Assembly (NCBI RefSeq): GCF_019175365.1
Contig: NZ_CP059572.1
Span: forward strand, 4,216,001-4,280,000
DNA from: Actinomadura graeca
GTDB taxonomy: Bacteria > Actinomycetota > Actinomycetes > Streptosporangiales > Streptosporangiaceae
Direction of reading: 5' to 3'
Length of the DNA stretch: 64,000 nucleotides
Shown: piece by piece, positions 1-8,485 of the stretch
How positions within the stretch are numbered: position 1 is the stretch's first letter
Layout of the letters: each line of letters begins with the position of its first letter
Notes under the pieces: generated by a model
Databases searched by the model: none
The model's input: only the letters and a program-made list of their open reading frames with translations
What the model was told of the DNA's origin: nothing
Program-made: the position numbers and the translations under genes

Positions 1-2034
1 GAACCTGCCTTGCAGCAGCGACAGGGCCCAGCGTTGGTGGTCGGCGTAGTACCGGAGCCAGTCCGTGTGCCGGGCGTGGGAGGTGACCAGCTCGGCGTGC
101 GCCTCCTCCGCCTCGGCGAAGCGGCCCATGACCGCGTACACGACACCGCGGTCGATGAGAGAGGTGAGGCGCATCTGCGGCAGCCCCGCGTCGGCCGCGG
201 CGCCCACCAGCGCGTGGAACTGGTCGATGTAGGCCGGATCGCCGCATTCCAGCAGTGCCACCCAGCGCATGGACATGGCCATGTGCCCTCCGCAGCGGTC
301 ACCGCGCCGCCGGGACACCTCGACCAGTTCGCTGGACAACGCGGACCGCTCGGCGGCGGTCTCCGGCCCCCATCCGGCGTGCAGCCGCGCCCACAACCCG
401 ACGTGGAGGGCCTCGTCGTCACGGCGCTCGCGCGCGGCGGTCACGACGCACCGCGCGATGTGGTCGGCCATGGTCGCGGGGTCGGCGTCGGCAGGGTCCG
501 TGGCGCGGTCGGCGTCGGGGGCGGCGGGGTCCGGGGCCGACAGGCGGGCGTAGACCTCCCGCAGGACGTGCGCCTTCAGCCCGGTGGCGTCGCCCCGTCC
601 GTCCGCGCCGTGGAGGACGAGCGCCACCTGGTTCAGAACCGCCCGGTCGTCCAGGCCGCGGGCCGCGTCGACCGCGTCGCCGAAGGCGCGCCAGGCGCGG
701 TCCCGGTCGCCGATCAGGTGCAGCTCGTTCCCGAGGAGCAGGGAGAGCTGGGCGCTCCTGGCCGGGTCGTCGCCGCCGAGGCGTTCCAGGGCACGCTCGT
801 AGTGCCCCACCGCCTCCTGGTCGGCCAGCCGTCCGGCGGCGTGCCGGGCGGCGTCCGCCAGCAGGTCCGCGGCGACGCGTCCGTCCAGTTCGTCGTCCGC
901 GAAGTAGGCGTGCCGGGCGAGCTCGGTCGGACGGGCCTGGTCACCGGCGCCGGACGGGTCGCGCAGCGCGCGGACGGCCGCGGCGTGCAGCCGCCGCCGG
1001 TCGCGTTCGCCCAGCGACTCGTAGAGGGTCTCGCGGACGAGGTCGTGCCGGAACACCAGGGCCCCCGCCCGGTCCGGCCGCACCAGGTGGGTGCCGGCCG
1101 CCTCGGCGAGCAGGGCGGCGACCCGCGCCTCGTCCACGCCCACGGTCCTGGCCAGCACGGCGGGGCAGAACCGCCGCCCGAGGACGGCGGCCGCCTCCAG
1201 CAGGCGCGCGACGGGGTCGCCGAGCAGTGACAGGCGCCGGTGTAGCGCGGCCCGCACGCCGGGCGAGATCGTGGTGACGGGATATCCGGCGGACCACAGC
1301 CGCGCGGTCTCCTCCACGAGGAACGGGTTGCCGCCGGTCCGCGCGTGCACGATGTCGACGAGGGCGTCCGGCGGCCGCTCACCCGCCGTGCGGGCCAGCA
1401 GCTCCCCGACGCCCTCGGGCTCCAGGCCCGTCAGGTGCAGCGTCGTCGCCCGCGCGGCCAGCGGCCGCAGCAGCGGGCGCAGCGGGTGGTCGGGCCGCTC
1501 GACCTCCACGTCGCGGTAGGTCGCGACCAGCAGCACGCGCTCGAACCAGATGTGCTGGGCCACGAACTCCAGCAGCCCGAGGGACGCGGCGTCCGCCCAG
1601 TGCAGGTCTTCCAGCACCACCAGCACCGGGCGGCGGCGGGAGGCGGTGATCAGCATGGTGCCGACGGCGTCGAGGAGCCGGAAGGCGGGGACGTCCTCGC
1701 TCTTCGGGCCCTCGCCCAGCAGGACCGGCAGGACGCCGCCCGCGGCGGCCGCGAGGTCCGCCCACTCCTCGGGGGCGCAGCGGCCACGCAGCCCGCGGAC
1801 GGCCTGCGTCCACGGCCAGTAACCCGGGGTGCCGTCGGCGTCCCAGCACGCGCCGTGCAGCACCCGCATGCCCCGCCGCGCCGCCTCGGCGACCGCGTGG
1901 CCCGCCAGCGACGACTTCCCGATGCCCGCCTCCCCGCAGACGAGCACCAGCCCGCCGTGGCTCACGGCGGCCCGGCCGACCAGGTCCCGCAGCGCGCGCG
2001 TCTGGGACTCCCTCCCGATGAGCTGCGACTCCAC
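1..2034 (-). CDS. LAL-type ATPase transcriptional regulator (partial, C-terminus beyond window)
   Basis: The reading frame stays open from GTG 2034 to the left edge (678 codons), so the end of the protein lies outside the window. The start is chosen because an AGGAGG sits about 8 nt upstream; in-frame GTGs at 2043 and 2052 are alternatives. Residues 34-41 form a Walker A (GEAGIGKS), followed at about residue 135 by a Walker B-like LVVLEDLHWAD, then winged-helix and TPR-like alpha-helical segments. This is the layout of large ATP-binding LuxR (LAL/MalT-like) regulators, which usually end in a LuxR helix-turn-helix; that domain is expected but not visible here. It is the first of four such regulators in 16 kb. 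The ATPase assignment is firm, the DNA-binding role is inferred. Confidence 0.8.
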   Translation of the reverse strand, partial: MESQLIGRESQTRALRDLVGRAAVSHGGLVLVCGEAGIGKSSLAGHAVAEAARRGMRVLHGACWDADGTPGYWPWTQAVRGLRGRCAPEEWADLAAAAGGVLPVLLGEGPKSEDVPAFRLLDAVGTMLITASRRRPVLVVLEDLHWADAASLGLLEFVAQHIWFERVLLVATYRDVEVERPDHPLRPLLRPLAARATTLHLTGLEPEGVGELLARTAGERPPDALVDIVHARTGGNPFLVEETARLWSAGYPVTTISPGVRAALHRRLSLLGDPVARLLEAAAVLGRRFCPAVLARTVGVDEARVAALLAEAAGTHLVRPDRAGALVFRHDLVRETLYESLGERDRRRLHAAAVRALRDPSGAGDQARPTELARHAYFADDELDGRVAADLLADAARHAAGRLADQEAVGHYERALERLGGDDPARSAQLSLLLGNELHLIGDRDRAWRAFGDAVDAARGLDDRAVLNQVALVLHGADGRGDATGLKAHVLREVYARLSAPDPAAPDADRATDPADADPATMADHIARCVVTAARERRDDEALHVGLWARLHAGWGPETAAERSALSSELVEVSRRRGDRCGGHMAMSMRWVALLECGDPAYIDQFHALVGAAADAGLPQMRLTSLIDRGVVYAVMGRFAEAEEAHAELVTSHARHTDWLRYYADHQRWALSLLQGRF

Positions 2035-2232
2035 CGGCGGCACCTCCTCCAGCACCGGCGACACGACACCCGGTAATCACACACCGACCCTAGAGCGTCA
2101 CTCATGGTGATGAAACCGCTTTTCCGGGGCGGTGCGAGGGACCGCCGCGAAGTCACCCGCGGAGGATGATCCCTCCGCTTCGCGGCGCGCGGACGCTTGC
2201 GGGAGGAGCACCGATCCGAAAAGGAGCCTGCC

Positions 2233-2733
2233 GTGACGGGTCCTCTCGATGGCCGCACCGTCCGCGCCGTGGTAAAGGACCCCGGAAGGCGGCGCGTGGA
2301 CGCCACCCGGCTCTGGGGCGCGGGGCTCGCCACCGCCCTGGTCGCCGAGCTCGCCGCGTCCCTCGGTGTGCTGGTCGCACGCGGCGTCTTCGGCATCGGG
2401 CTCTTCCCGTCCTGGGGAAGGGGCGTCCTCAGCGGCCTGCCGACCAGCGTCTTCATCGTGACGGCGGGTCTCGGTGCGCTGCTGGCGACGCTGGTCCTGC
2501 AGTTCCTCGTCGCGCTGACGCCCGCCCCGATGCGGGTGTTCGCCTGGATCATGGTGCTGCTCACGCTGATCGGCACGGTCGTCCCCTTCAGCACGGGCGC
2601 GCCGCCCGCGGCCCAGGCCGCGACGGGGCTGATCGACCTGTGCGTCGGCCTAGTGATCTTCTCTCTGCTCTCCCAGGCCGGGGACTCGATGATCCGGGAC
2701 GAGGAGCCGTTCGTCCCCTCCGCGTTCGAATGA
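2233..2733 (+). CDS. DUF6069-like four-helix membrane protein
   Basis: 166 aa. GTG 2233 is preceded by AGGAG at 7 nt; a longer frame from 2197 lacks a good ribosome site. After a basic N-terminus, four hydrophobic segments follow (about residues 28-50, 70-92, 98-116 and 123-145), with a short acidic cytoplasmic tail. Length and spacing fit the small actinobacterial DUF6069 membrane family, whose function is unknown. The stop is followed within a few bases by a copy of the GC-extreme palindromic repeat and then a strong terminator hairpin. The family name is recognised from pattern only. Confidence 0.72.
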   Translation: MTGPLDGRTVRAVVKDPGRRRVDATRLWGAGLATALVAELAASLGVLVARGVFGIGLFPSWGRGVLSGLPTSVFIVTAGLGALLATLVLQFLVALTPAPMRVFAWIMVLLTLIGTVVPFSTGAPPAAQAATGLIDLCVGLVIFSLLSQAGDSMIRDEEPFVPSAFE

Positions 2734-2736
2734 ACG

Positions 2737-2780
2737 GCCCGGTCTCTTGTGGGGGGACGACCCCCCACACCCCCCGGAAC
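2737..2780. repeat. GC-extreme palindromic repeat, copy 1
   Basis: Copy 1 of a dispersed element found six times in the window. The core hairpin is TGTGGGGGG, loop ACGA, CCCCCCACA (9-bp stem), flanked by a second C-run and GGAAC on one side and GGTCTCT on the other. It starts 3 bp after the stop of the DUF6069-like gene. Other copies are at 14366-14408, 29837-29926 (two) and 45187-45275 (two). Confidence 0.85.
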
Positions 2781-2793
2781 AGATCTGGGACGC

Positions 2794-2832
2794 GGTCAGG
2801 ACCCGGGCGCCCCTGATGCCCGGGTCCTGACC
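2794..2832. terminator. Bidirectional hairpin terminator between convergent genes
   Basis: A perfect 15-bp stem (GGTCAGGACCCGGGC at 2794-2808 and its complement at 2818-2832) with a 9-nt loop lies between the convergent DUF6069-like and GNAT genes. There is no long T-run, as is common for actinomycete terminators. Confidence 0.75.
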
Positions 2833-2925
2833 TTCCTTCGGTGCGGGGACGTGGCCGATCCCCGCGGGATGCGCGCGGCCCCACCCCCCTGGGGCCGCGC
2901 GCGGCTCATCTCCCGGCCATGCGCG

Positions 2926-3780
2926 TCACGGCGCGATGGACGCGGGACGGCTGAGGACCGTGAGCCGGTCCACCTCGGCGAACCCGAGCCGTCCGTACAG
3001 CTCGTGCAGGTCCGGGGCACCGGCGCCGGTGGACGGGATGGTCGCGACGACCTCGCGGGCGGCGCAGCGGGTCAGCACGTGGAGCGCCGACCGGACGAGG
3101 TCCTCCGCCTCGGCGCACGCCGGGTCCGGCTCGGCGTGGGTGACCCAGCCGACGTCGTACGGCGAGACCGTCACGTCGATGTGGGCGTCGGCGCCGTCCG
3201 CGTGGATCCGCCAGCCGAGGAAGTCGGTGTTCTGCTTCGGCCTGACCCGCACGTCGGCGGGCGGCGGCGCCGGGGCGGTCAGGTGCTGGTGCAGGTAGGT
3301 CGATATGCCGACCATCTCGAAGGCGCGGCCCCGCATCGCGGAGTACGTGGCGGCGCGGGCCTTCGCGGGAAGCCCCCTGAGGCCGAGGCCGAGGGAGCTC
3401 AGCAGCGGGAAGGCGCTGATCGTCCTTCCGCCGAGCCGGCGCATCGCGGCGTCCAGCAGCAGGTGCACCACCGCGGGCTCCTCCCCTCCGTGGAGCCACA
3501 GCAGCGTTCCGGTGCCGTCCGAGCGGTGGACGCCCGTGGAGACGACGCCGAGCACGACGTCCTCCTCGTCCACGACCACGTCGGTGCGCACGAGGCCCAG
3601 CCGCGCCCAGCGCGACCCCTCGAACGCGGACCGGCCGATGCGGGCGGCCTCCAGCATGCCCCACGTGCAGACGGGCTGGCCGACCAGCCGGTCCTCGTTG
3701 ATCAGCGCGAGGACCTCGGGCTCGTCGGCGGGACGGTAGGGACGGACGGACCGCTGGGCGAAATCGAACGTCGTCGGCAT
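2926..3780 (-). CDS. GNAT-family N-acetyltransferase
   Basis: 284 aa. ATG 3780 has GGAGG 8 nt upstream. The N-terminal half begins RSVRPYRPADEPEVLALINED, the usual first strand and helix of a GNAT fold. The C-terminal part ends LHELYGRLGFAEVDRLTVL, matching the final helix-strand (YxxxGF) of the family. At 284 aa it is long enough for a duplicated or extended GNAT; the middle contains TGTLLWLHGGEEPAVVHLLL, a degenerate acetyl-CoA-loop region. The substrate is unknown. It is monocistronic, convergent with the DUF6069-like gene, and its 5' side faces an AT-richer intergenic stretch. Confidence 0.75.
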   Translation of the reverse strand: MPTTFDFAQRSVRPYRPADEPEVLALINEDRLVGQPVCTWGMLEAARIGRSAFEGSRWARLGLVRTDVVVDEEDVVLGVVSTGVHRSDGTGTLLWLHGGEEPAVVHLLLDAAMRRLGGRTISAFPLLSSLGLGLRGLPAKARAATYSAMRGRAFEMVGISTYLHQHLTAPAPPPADVRVRPKQNTDFLGWRIHADGADAHIDVTVSPYDVGWVTHAEPDPACAEAEDLVRSALHVLTRCAAREVVATIPSTGAGAPDLHELYGRLGFAEVDRLTVLSRPASIAP

Positions 3781-4392
3781 GGCGCATCCTCCCGGTGCCG
3801 GGATGTTCCTTGCGGGGCGGGTCTGCGGAGAAGAGATCATGGTCAACTCCCGTGGCGGGACGGGCGGGACGGGCTTCGCGAGTCCCATACGACCCCACCG
3901 GGCCGCCCTGTCACATCCTCAAAGGAGGTAGTGATCTTTGTCGTGCCCGGGGCGCCGCGGGGGGCGGCGGACCGATGCGATCGGTCCCGGCCGCCGCGGT
4001 GTCCGGGTGGCCGGGCGGGCGCGCGGCACATCCTTCCAGCAAGCGGCCCTGGACGAATCATTCCTACCGAACTGAATGATTTACCGGCGGACGATGGCCC
4101 TGTTATAACCAAAGTCTCCATCGGAAGAACTCGAACTGGTGAGCGATAATTCATTCTCATCACTTACGCGATGAGGATGGGGCATCCAGGTCTTTCCGTT
4201 CGACCGTCCAAGCGAGCCGTCCACATCTGACGCATGGGTTTGCTCTTGCAAACTCAATATGTGGATGCTCATATAAGATGTTCGAGTCAATCATGGAGAC
4301 GCGACTTTGTGCGCACTAGCTCCGGAGTAGGACGAGCCGACCCCCGGTGCGCGGTGATGCCCGGTTGCCGGATGAGCTCTGGAGACGATGCC
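3781..4392. other. Long divergent intergenic region, partly AT-rich
   Basis: About 610 bp between the GNAT gene (minus) and the second LAL regulator (plus). From about 4040 to 4330 the GC content drops to roughly half, well below the neighbourhood. Short open frames here have no convincing ribosome site or codon bias, so I call none. It probably carries promoters for both flanking genes. Confidence 0.5.
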
Positions 4393-7155
4393 ATGCGAGG
4401 ACGCGACAGCCAGTGGAGAGCCGTTCTCAATCTCCTCGACGGGGTCGGGAACAGGGGGATCGGCGTGCTTCTCGTGGACGCCGAGATCGGTATGGGGAGA
4501 AACCTTCTGCTCACCAGGGCGGTGGACGAGGCCGCCGGCCGCGGGTTCGCGGTGACGGGCGGATCGGCGTCGGGGCTCAGGCGGCTGGCGCCGCTGGGGT
4601 CGCTGTTCTCGGTGTTCCAGGGGCTGGGGATGTCCGAGGGGAGCGCCTTCGAGACCGGTGCCTCCGAGAACCTGTTCCCCGCGATCGACGAGCTGCGGGG
4701 GCTCGTGCAGAGCCGGTCGGCCGACAGGCCCGTGCTGGTCTGGCTGGACGACGTCCAGGAGGCGGACCTGGCGACGCTCCTGACGCTGAAGATCCTGCCG
4801 GCCCAGCTCGCGTCCGCCCCGGTGGCGTGGATGTTCACCCGCCAGGTCACGGCGGCGAGGACCACCGAGGCCGATCTGCTTTTCGACCGGCTGCGCCACG
4901 AGGGCGCCCGTTACATCGAACTCGGCCCGCTCGGCAACGAGGCCATCGCGGAGATCACGGCCGACGTGCTGAAGGCGAAGCCGGAACGGGAGCTGCTGGC
5001 GCTGGCCGCGCAGACCGCCGGGAATCCGATGCTGCTCGTGGAACTCCTCAAGGGCCTGCTGGAGGAGGGCGCCGTCCGTGTGAGCCGGGGCGAGGCGAGC
5101 CTGATCTCGAACGTGGTCCCCCAGCGTGTTCGAACGATCGTGCAGCGTCGCATGGACGATCTCAAGCCGGACACCCGCCGTCTGCTGGAGGTGGCGGCGA
5201 TCCTCGGCCGGTGCTTCTCGGCGGAGGACCTGGCGGAGCTCCTCGACCGGGCCCCCGTCGAGCTGCTGCCGGCGATCCGGGAGGCCATGGCCGAGGGCGT
5301 GCTCATCGAGATGGCGCAGGCGGCGTCCTTCCGCCACGAGCTCGTCTGGCGGACGATCGTCGAGATGATCCCGATGACGGTCAGGCAGGCCGTCCACCGG
5401 CAGATCGGGGAGTTCCTCCTGGACCGCGGCGAGCTGTCCGAGACGGCGGCGGAGCATCTGATCCTGGGGACGCCGCCGGGCGACGCCAGGGCGCTGGCAC
5501 GGCTCGACCGCGCGGCGGCGCAGGCGCTGCCGACCTCGCCGAGCACCGCGCTCCACCTGACCGAGCGGGCGCTGCAGCTCACCGACCAGCGCGACTCGGA
5601 CTGGCTCGCACGGACCGCGACGGCGGTGGAGACGCTGACGCTCACCGGCGACCTGGGCAAGGCCGAGACGCTGGCCCGTGCCGCGCTGGCCGAGCCGACG
5701 CCCATGCCGACCGCGGCGCGGCTGCGGATCGCGACCTCCGCGATCCTGCACCTGCGCGGCAGGCCCGCCGAGGCCCGGGCCGAGGCCGTCGACACGCTGG
5801 CGCTCCCGAGGCTGCCCGTCAACCTGCGCGACAAGGCCGAGGTGGCGCTGCTGCATGCCATGGCGGCGGACCCGGGCGAGCGGGCGGGCGAGGAGCGGGC
5901 GGCGGCCGTCCTGGACAAGCCCGACCGGCACGGCGACGCCGCCCTCATCACGGCGCGGATCCTGCTGGCCACCTCAGCCTGGGCCCGGGGGGAGCTCCAG
6001 GAGGGGTTGCGTCTCGCACGCGAGGCGGTGGGCCACGCCCTGCTCGGCTCGATCCCGGCCAGGAGGACGCATCCGCGGCTCACGCTCGCCTCGATGCTCG
6101 GCGACGTCCGGCGGCTGGACGAGGCGCAGGGGCTGCTCCGCACCGCCGAGCGGGAGCGCAGCTCGCTGGACCACCACGCCTGGGCGGCCGGGACGAGCGC
6201 GTTGCAGGCCAGGATCCATCTGGCCGCCGGACGGCCCGACGACGCGGTCGCCGAGGCCGCTGCCGCGCTCCGGCTGGCCACCGAGACCGGGGCCGACCTG
6301 TTCGCCCCGACGGCGATCTCGGTCCTGGCGACCGCGGCCCTCCGCGGCGGCGACATGACCCTGGCCGCGCGTCATCTGGAGCGGTTCGAGGACCTGCTGC
6401 TGGAGCGGCAGGCCGTCCCGGACACCCTGCGCTGCACCGCCGTGCTCGCCCAGGTCAACGAGGCCAGGTTCGGCTCCGAGGCCGCGACGGCGCTGCTCTC
6501 CCGTCTGCGCGACGCCGACGGCCGGTACCGGCGGCTGCTGGTGACCGCGCCGGACTCGGGCGCCTGGCTCGTCCGGCTCGCGCTCGCCGGCGGCGACCGG
6601 GCGCAGGCCGAGGGCGTGGTCGCCGTCGCCGCCGAGCTGGCGGAGGGGAACCCGTGCTTTGCGTTCCTCACCTGCGCGGCGGCCCACGCGCGGGGACTGC
6701 TCCGCCGGGACGCGAGTCTCCTCGACGAGGCCGCGCAGAGCCCGGACCCGTGGTGCCGGGCCTCGGCGCTGGAGGACTGCGGCGTCGTCCTCGCGGCGGC
6801 CTCGGCCCGCCAGGACGCCGTGGGCCGTCTCGACCAGGCACTCGACCTCTACCAGCGGCACGGCGCCGCGCGGGACGCGGCGCGGGTGCGCAGCAGGCTG
6901 CGGGAGATCGGGGTGCGGCGACGGCACTGGTCCCGCCGGGCCCGCCCGAAGACGGGCTGGGCCAGCCTCACCGACACCGAGCAGAAGATCACCGGACTGG
7001 CCGCGCAGGGCCTGACGAACCGGCAGATCGCCGAGCAGATGTTCCTCAGCGTCCACACGATCGCCTTCCATCTCCGGCACGTCTTCCGGAAGCTGGAGGT
7101 CGGCTCGCGCGTCGAGCTGACCCGCCTCTCCCTCGAACACGACCGCAAGCGGTAA
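4393..7155 (+). CDS. LAL-type LuxR regulator with degenerate P-loop
   Basis: 920 aa. Start ATG 4393 is chosen for its GGAG at about 9 nt; upstream in-frame ATGs at 4372 and 4234 have no ribosome site. An N-terminal ATPase-like domain is followed by winged-helix and TPR-like repeats, and a clear LuxR helix-turn-helix occupies about residues 855-915 (LTNRQIAEQMFLSVHTIAFH). The P-loop reads AEIGMGRN at residues 30-37, so the invariant Lys is Arg and the Ser/Thr is Asn. The Walker B acids are kept (VLVWLDDVQEAD, about 115-124). This suggests altered or lost ATP hydrolysis. It is preceded by an AT-rich 600-bp region and followed convergently by a small gene. LAL family membership is secure; target genes are unknown. 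Confidence 0.85.
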   Translation: MRGRDSQWRAVLNLLDGVGNRGIGVLLVDAEIGMGRNLLLTRAVDEAAGRGFAVTGGSASGLRRLAPLGSLFSVFQGLGMSEGSAFETGASENLFPAIDELRGLVQSRSADRPVLVWLDDVQEADLATLLTLKILPAQLASAPVAWMFTRQVTAARTTEADLLFDRLRHEGARYIELGPLGNEAIAEITADVLKAKPERELLALAAQTAGNPMLLVELLKGLLEEGAVRVSRGEASLISNVVPQRVRTIVQRRMDDLKPDTRRLLEVAAILGRCFSAEDLAELLDRAPVELLPAIREAMAEGVLIEMAQAASFRHELVWRTIVEMIPMTVRQAVHRQIGEFLLDRGELSETAAEHLILGTPPGDARALARLDRAAAQALPTSPSTALHLTERALQLTDQRDSDWLARTATAVETLTLTGDLGKAETLARAALAEPTPMPTAARLRIATSAILHLRGRPAEARAEAVDTLALPRLPVNLRDKAEVALLHAMAADPGERAGEERAAAVLDKPDRHGDAALITARILLATSAWARGELQEGLRLAREAVGHALLGSIPARRTHPRLTLASMLGDVRRLDEAQGLLRTAERERSSLDHHAWAAGTSALQARIHLAAGRPDDAVAEAAAALRLATETGADLFAPTAISVLATAALRGGDMTLAARHLERFEDLLLERQAVPDTLRCTAVLAQVNEARFGSEAATALLSRLRDADGRYRRLLVTAPDSGAWLVRLALAGGDRAQAEGVVAVAAELAEGNPCFAFLTCAAAHARGLLRRDASLLDEAAQSPDPWCRASALEDCGVVLAAASARQDAVGRLDQALDLYQRHGAARDAARVRSRLREIGVRRRHWSRRARPKTGWASLTDTEQKITGLAAQGLTNRQIAEQMFLSVHTIAFHLRHVFRKLEVGSRVELTRLSLEHDRKR

Positions 7156-7217
7156 CGCCCCGCCCCGCCGCCCCCGGAAGACGCCGGCGGACGCCGGCGG
7201 CTCCCGGAGGCGTCCCG

Positions 7218-7664
7218 TCAGAGCAGCAGGCGCACGCTCCACCGCCTGCCGTTGTCCACCCGCACCTGATCGAAGTCGCCGGCGCACTCGGCGAGCCACA
7301 CCGATCCGCCGAGCAGGAGGGGCTCCGCCTCCCGCGCGACGCTGGGCCTGAGCGCCCTGTCATGGGAGAACCGCACCCGCGGCGGGCCCTCCGCGCCGAC
7401 CGCCCCGTACGCGAACGCCCACCCCGTCCGCCCTCCGCCTCCGGCGGCGACGGGCCCCAGCGGCCACCGGGCCTCCGCACGGCGCCGATGCGCGCCGATG
7501 ACCATCTGGCCCTCCGCGGCGAACTTCAGGACGCTGCGGATCACCGGTGACCCGGCCGGGGAGAAAAGGTAGAGCATCCACCAGTAGTCGCCACCTGGAT
7601 AGAGCAAGGCCCGCCAGCCGGAGACGGGCAGTTCCTCCTCGGCTATCAGCACACGCTCACCCAT
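7218..7664 (-). CDS. Hypothetical protein
   Basis: 148 aa. ATG 7664 has AAGGG 8 nt upstream; ATG 7673 is an alternative with poor spacing. The protein begins MGERVLIAEEELPVSGW and has regular beta-like stretches (YWWMLYLFSPAG, WAFAYGAVG) with no signal peptide or membrane helix. I recognise no family. It is convergent with the LAL regulator and divergent from the DUF6325-like gene, with a 236-bp promoter region between. Confidence 0.6.
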   Translation of the reverse strand: MGERVLIAEEELPVSGWRALLYPGGDYWWMLYLFSPAGSPVIRSVLKFAAEGQMVIGAHRRRAEARWPLGPVAAGGGGRTGWAFAYGAVGAEGPPRVRFSHDRALRPSVAREAEPLLLGGSVWLAECAGDFDQVRVDNGRRWSVRLLL

Positions 7665-7900
7665 GGCCGTCATCCCTTTCTCTCGCTTTCGCCGTTCGCG
7701 TTTCCAAGGCTGGCCCCGGCGGCCGCGCGGCCGGATCCCCAATCCATGGAGGATTTCGGCGCGCTCTGGTCGCCGCCGACGCGGGAAAAAGGCGAGCGCG
7801 TCACCCGGGAAAGGTGATGCGGAGCCCGGAAACGCGTGGAACGGTCGTTAGGGAGAGCGGAGGATCGACGTCGTCCAACGGCCGCGGAATCGGAGGAGCC

Positions 7901-8434
7901 ATGCCGATCGGACCCGTCCAGCTGATCGCCCTCGGGTTCGCCCGGCCCGGTTTCCAGGGCCGGGTCGCCGCGGAGCTCGAACGGCTCCGGGGCCAGGACG
8001 CCGTCCGGGTCCTCGACGCGCTCGCGGTGTTCAAGGACGCCGGGGGCGGGCTGGAGGTGGAGCACCTCGGCCCGCTGTCGCGCGACGAGGCCGCCGAGGC
8101 GGGCAGCAGGATCGGCGCGCTCATCGGCCTCGACATCGAGGGCGACGCGCCTCCCGTCCCGCCGCCCGCGGGCCCCGGAGCCGGGGCGGGGAAGATCCTC
8201 GCCGAGGACGCCTGGGACGTCCTGGAGGAGATCCCGCACGACTCGGCGGCGGCGCTCCTGCTCCTGGAACACCATTGGGCCGTCCCGCTGCGCGACGCCA
8301 TCGCCCGCGAGGGCGGTCATCACATCAGCGACGGGTTCGTCAGCCCTTTCGCCCTCGTCGCGATCGGTCTGCACACCGCGGAGGAGGCGGCGCGACTGCA
8401 TCGGCTGGAGAACGCGGGTGAGAATTCCGCATAG
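7901..8434 (+). CDS. DUF6325-like protein (DUF1269-type fold)
   Basis: 177 aa. ATG 7901 follows GGAGGAG at 4 nt. It starts MPIGPVQLIALGFARPGF, continues with an amphipathic helix and a glycine-rich turn (FKDAGGGLEVEHLG), and in the second half has DSAAALLLLEHHWAVPLRDAI followed by a helix ending in HRLENA. This is the pattern of actinobacterial DUF6325/DUF1269 proteins, which often sit near membrane stress genes; their biochemical role is not established. It converges on the third LAL regulator. Confidence 0.7.
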   Translation: MPIGPVQLIALGFARPGFQGRVAAELERLRGQDAVRVLDALAVFKDAGGGLEVEHLGPLSRDEAAEAGSRIGALIGLDIEGDAPPVPPPAGPGAGAGKILAEDAWDVLEEIPHDSAAALLLLEHHWAVPLRDAIAREGGHHISDGFVSPFALVAIGLHTAEEAARLHRLENAGENSA

Positions 8435-8485
8435 AGCGGGAAACCCTTTCCGGCCGGGCTCCCGCGTCCCCGCGCGTAAGGCGTC

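Noticed and set aside
4081..4290. A 69-codon minus-strand frame in the AT-rich region
   Set aside because: Serine-rich low complexity, no ribosome site, no recognisable motif.
4347..7550. A plus-strand 1067-codon frame over the second LAL gene
   Set aside because: It is the shifted frame of the LAL gene; it lacks the LuxR and ATPase motifs seen in the chosen frame.
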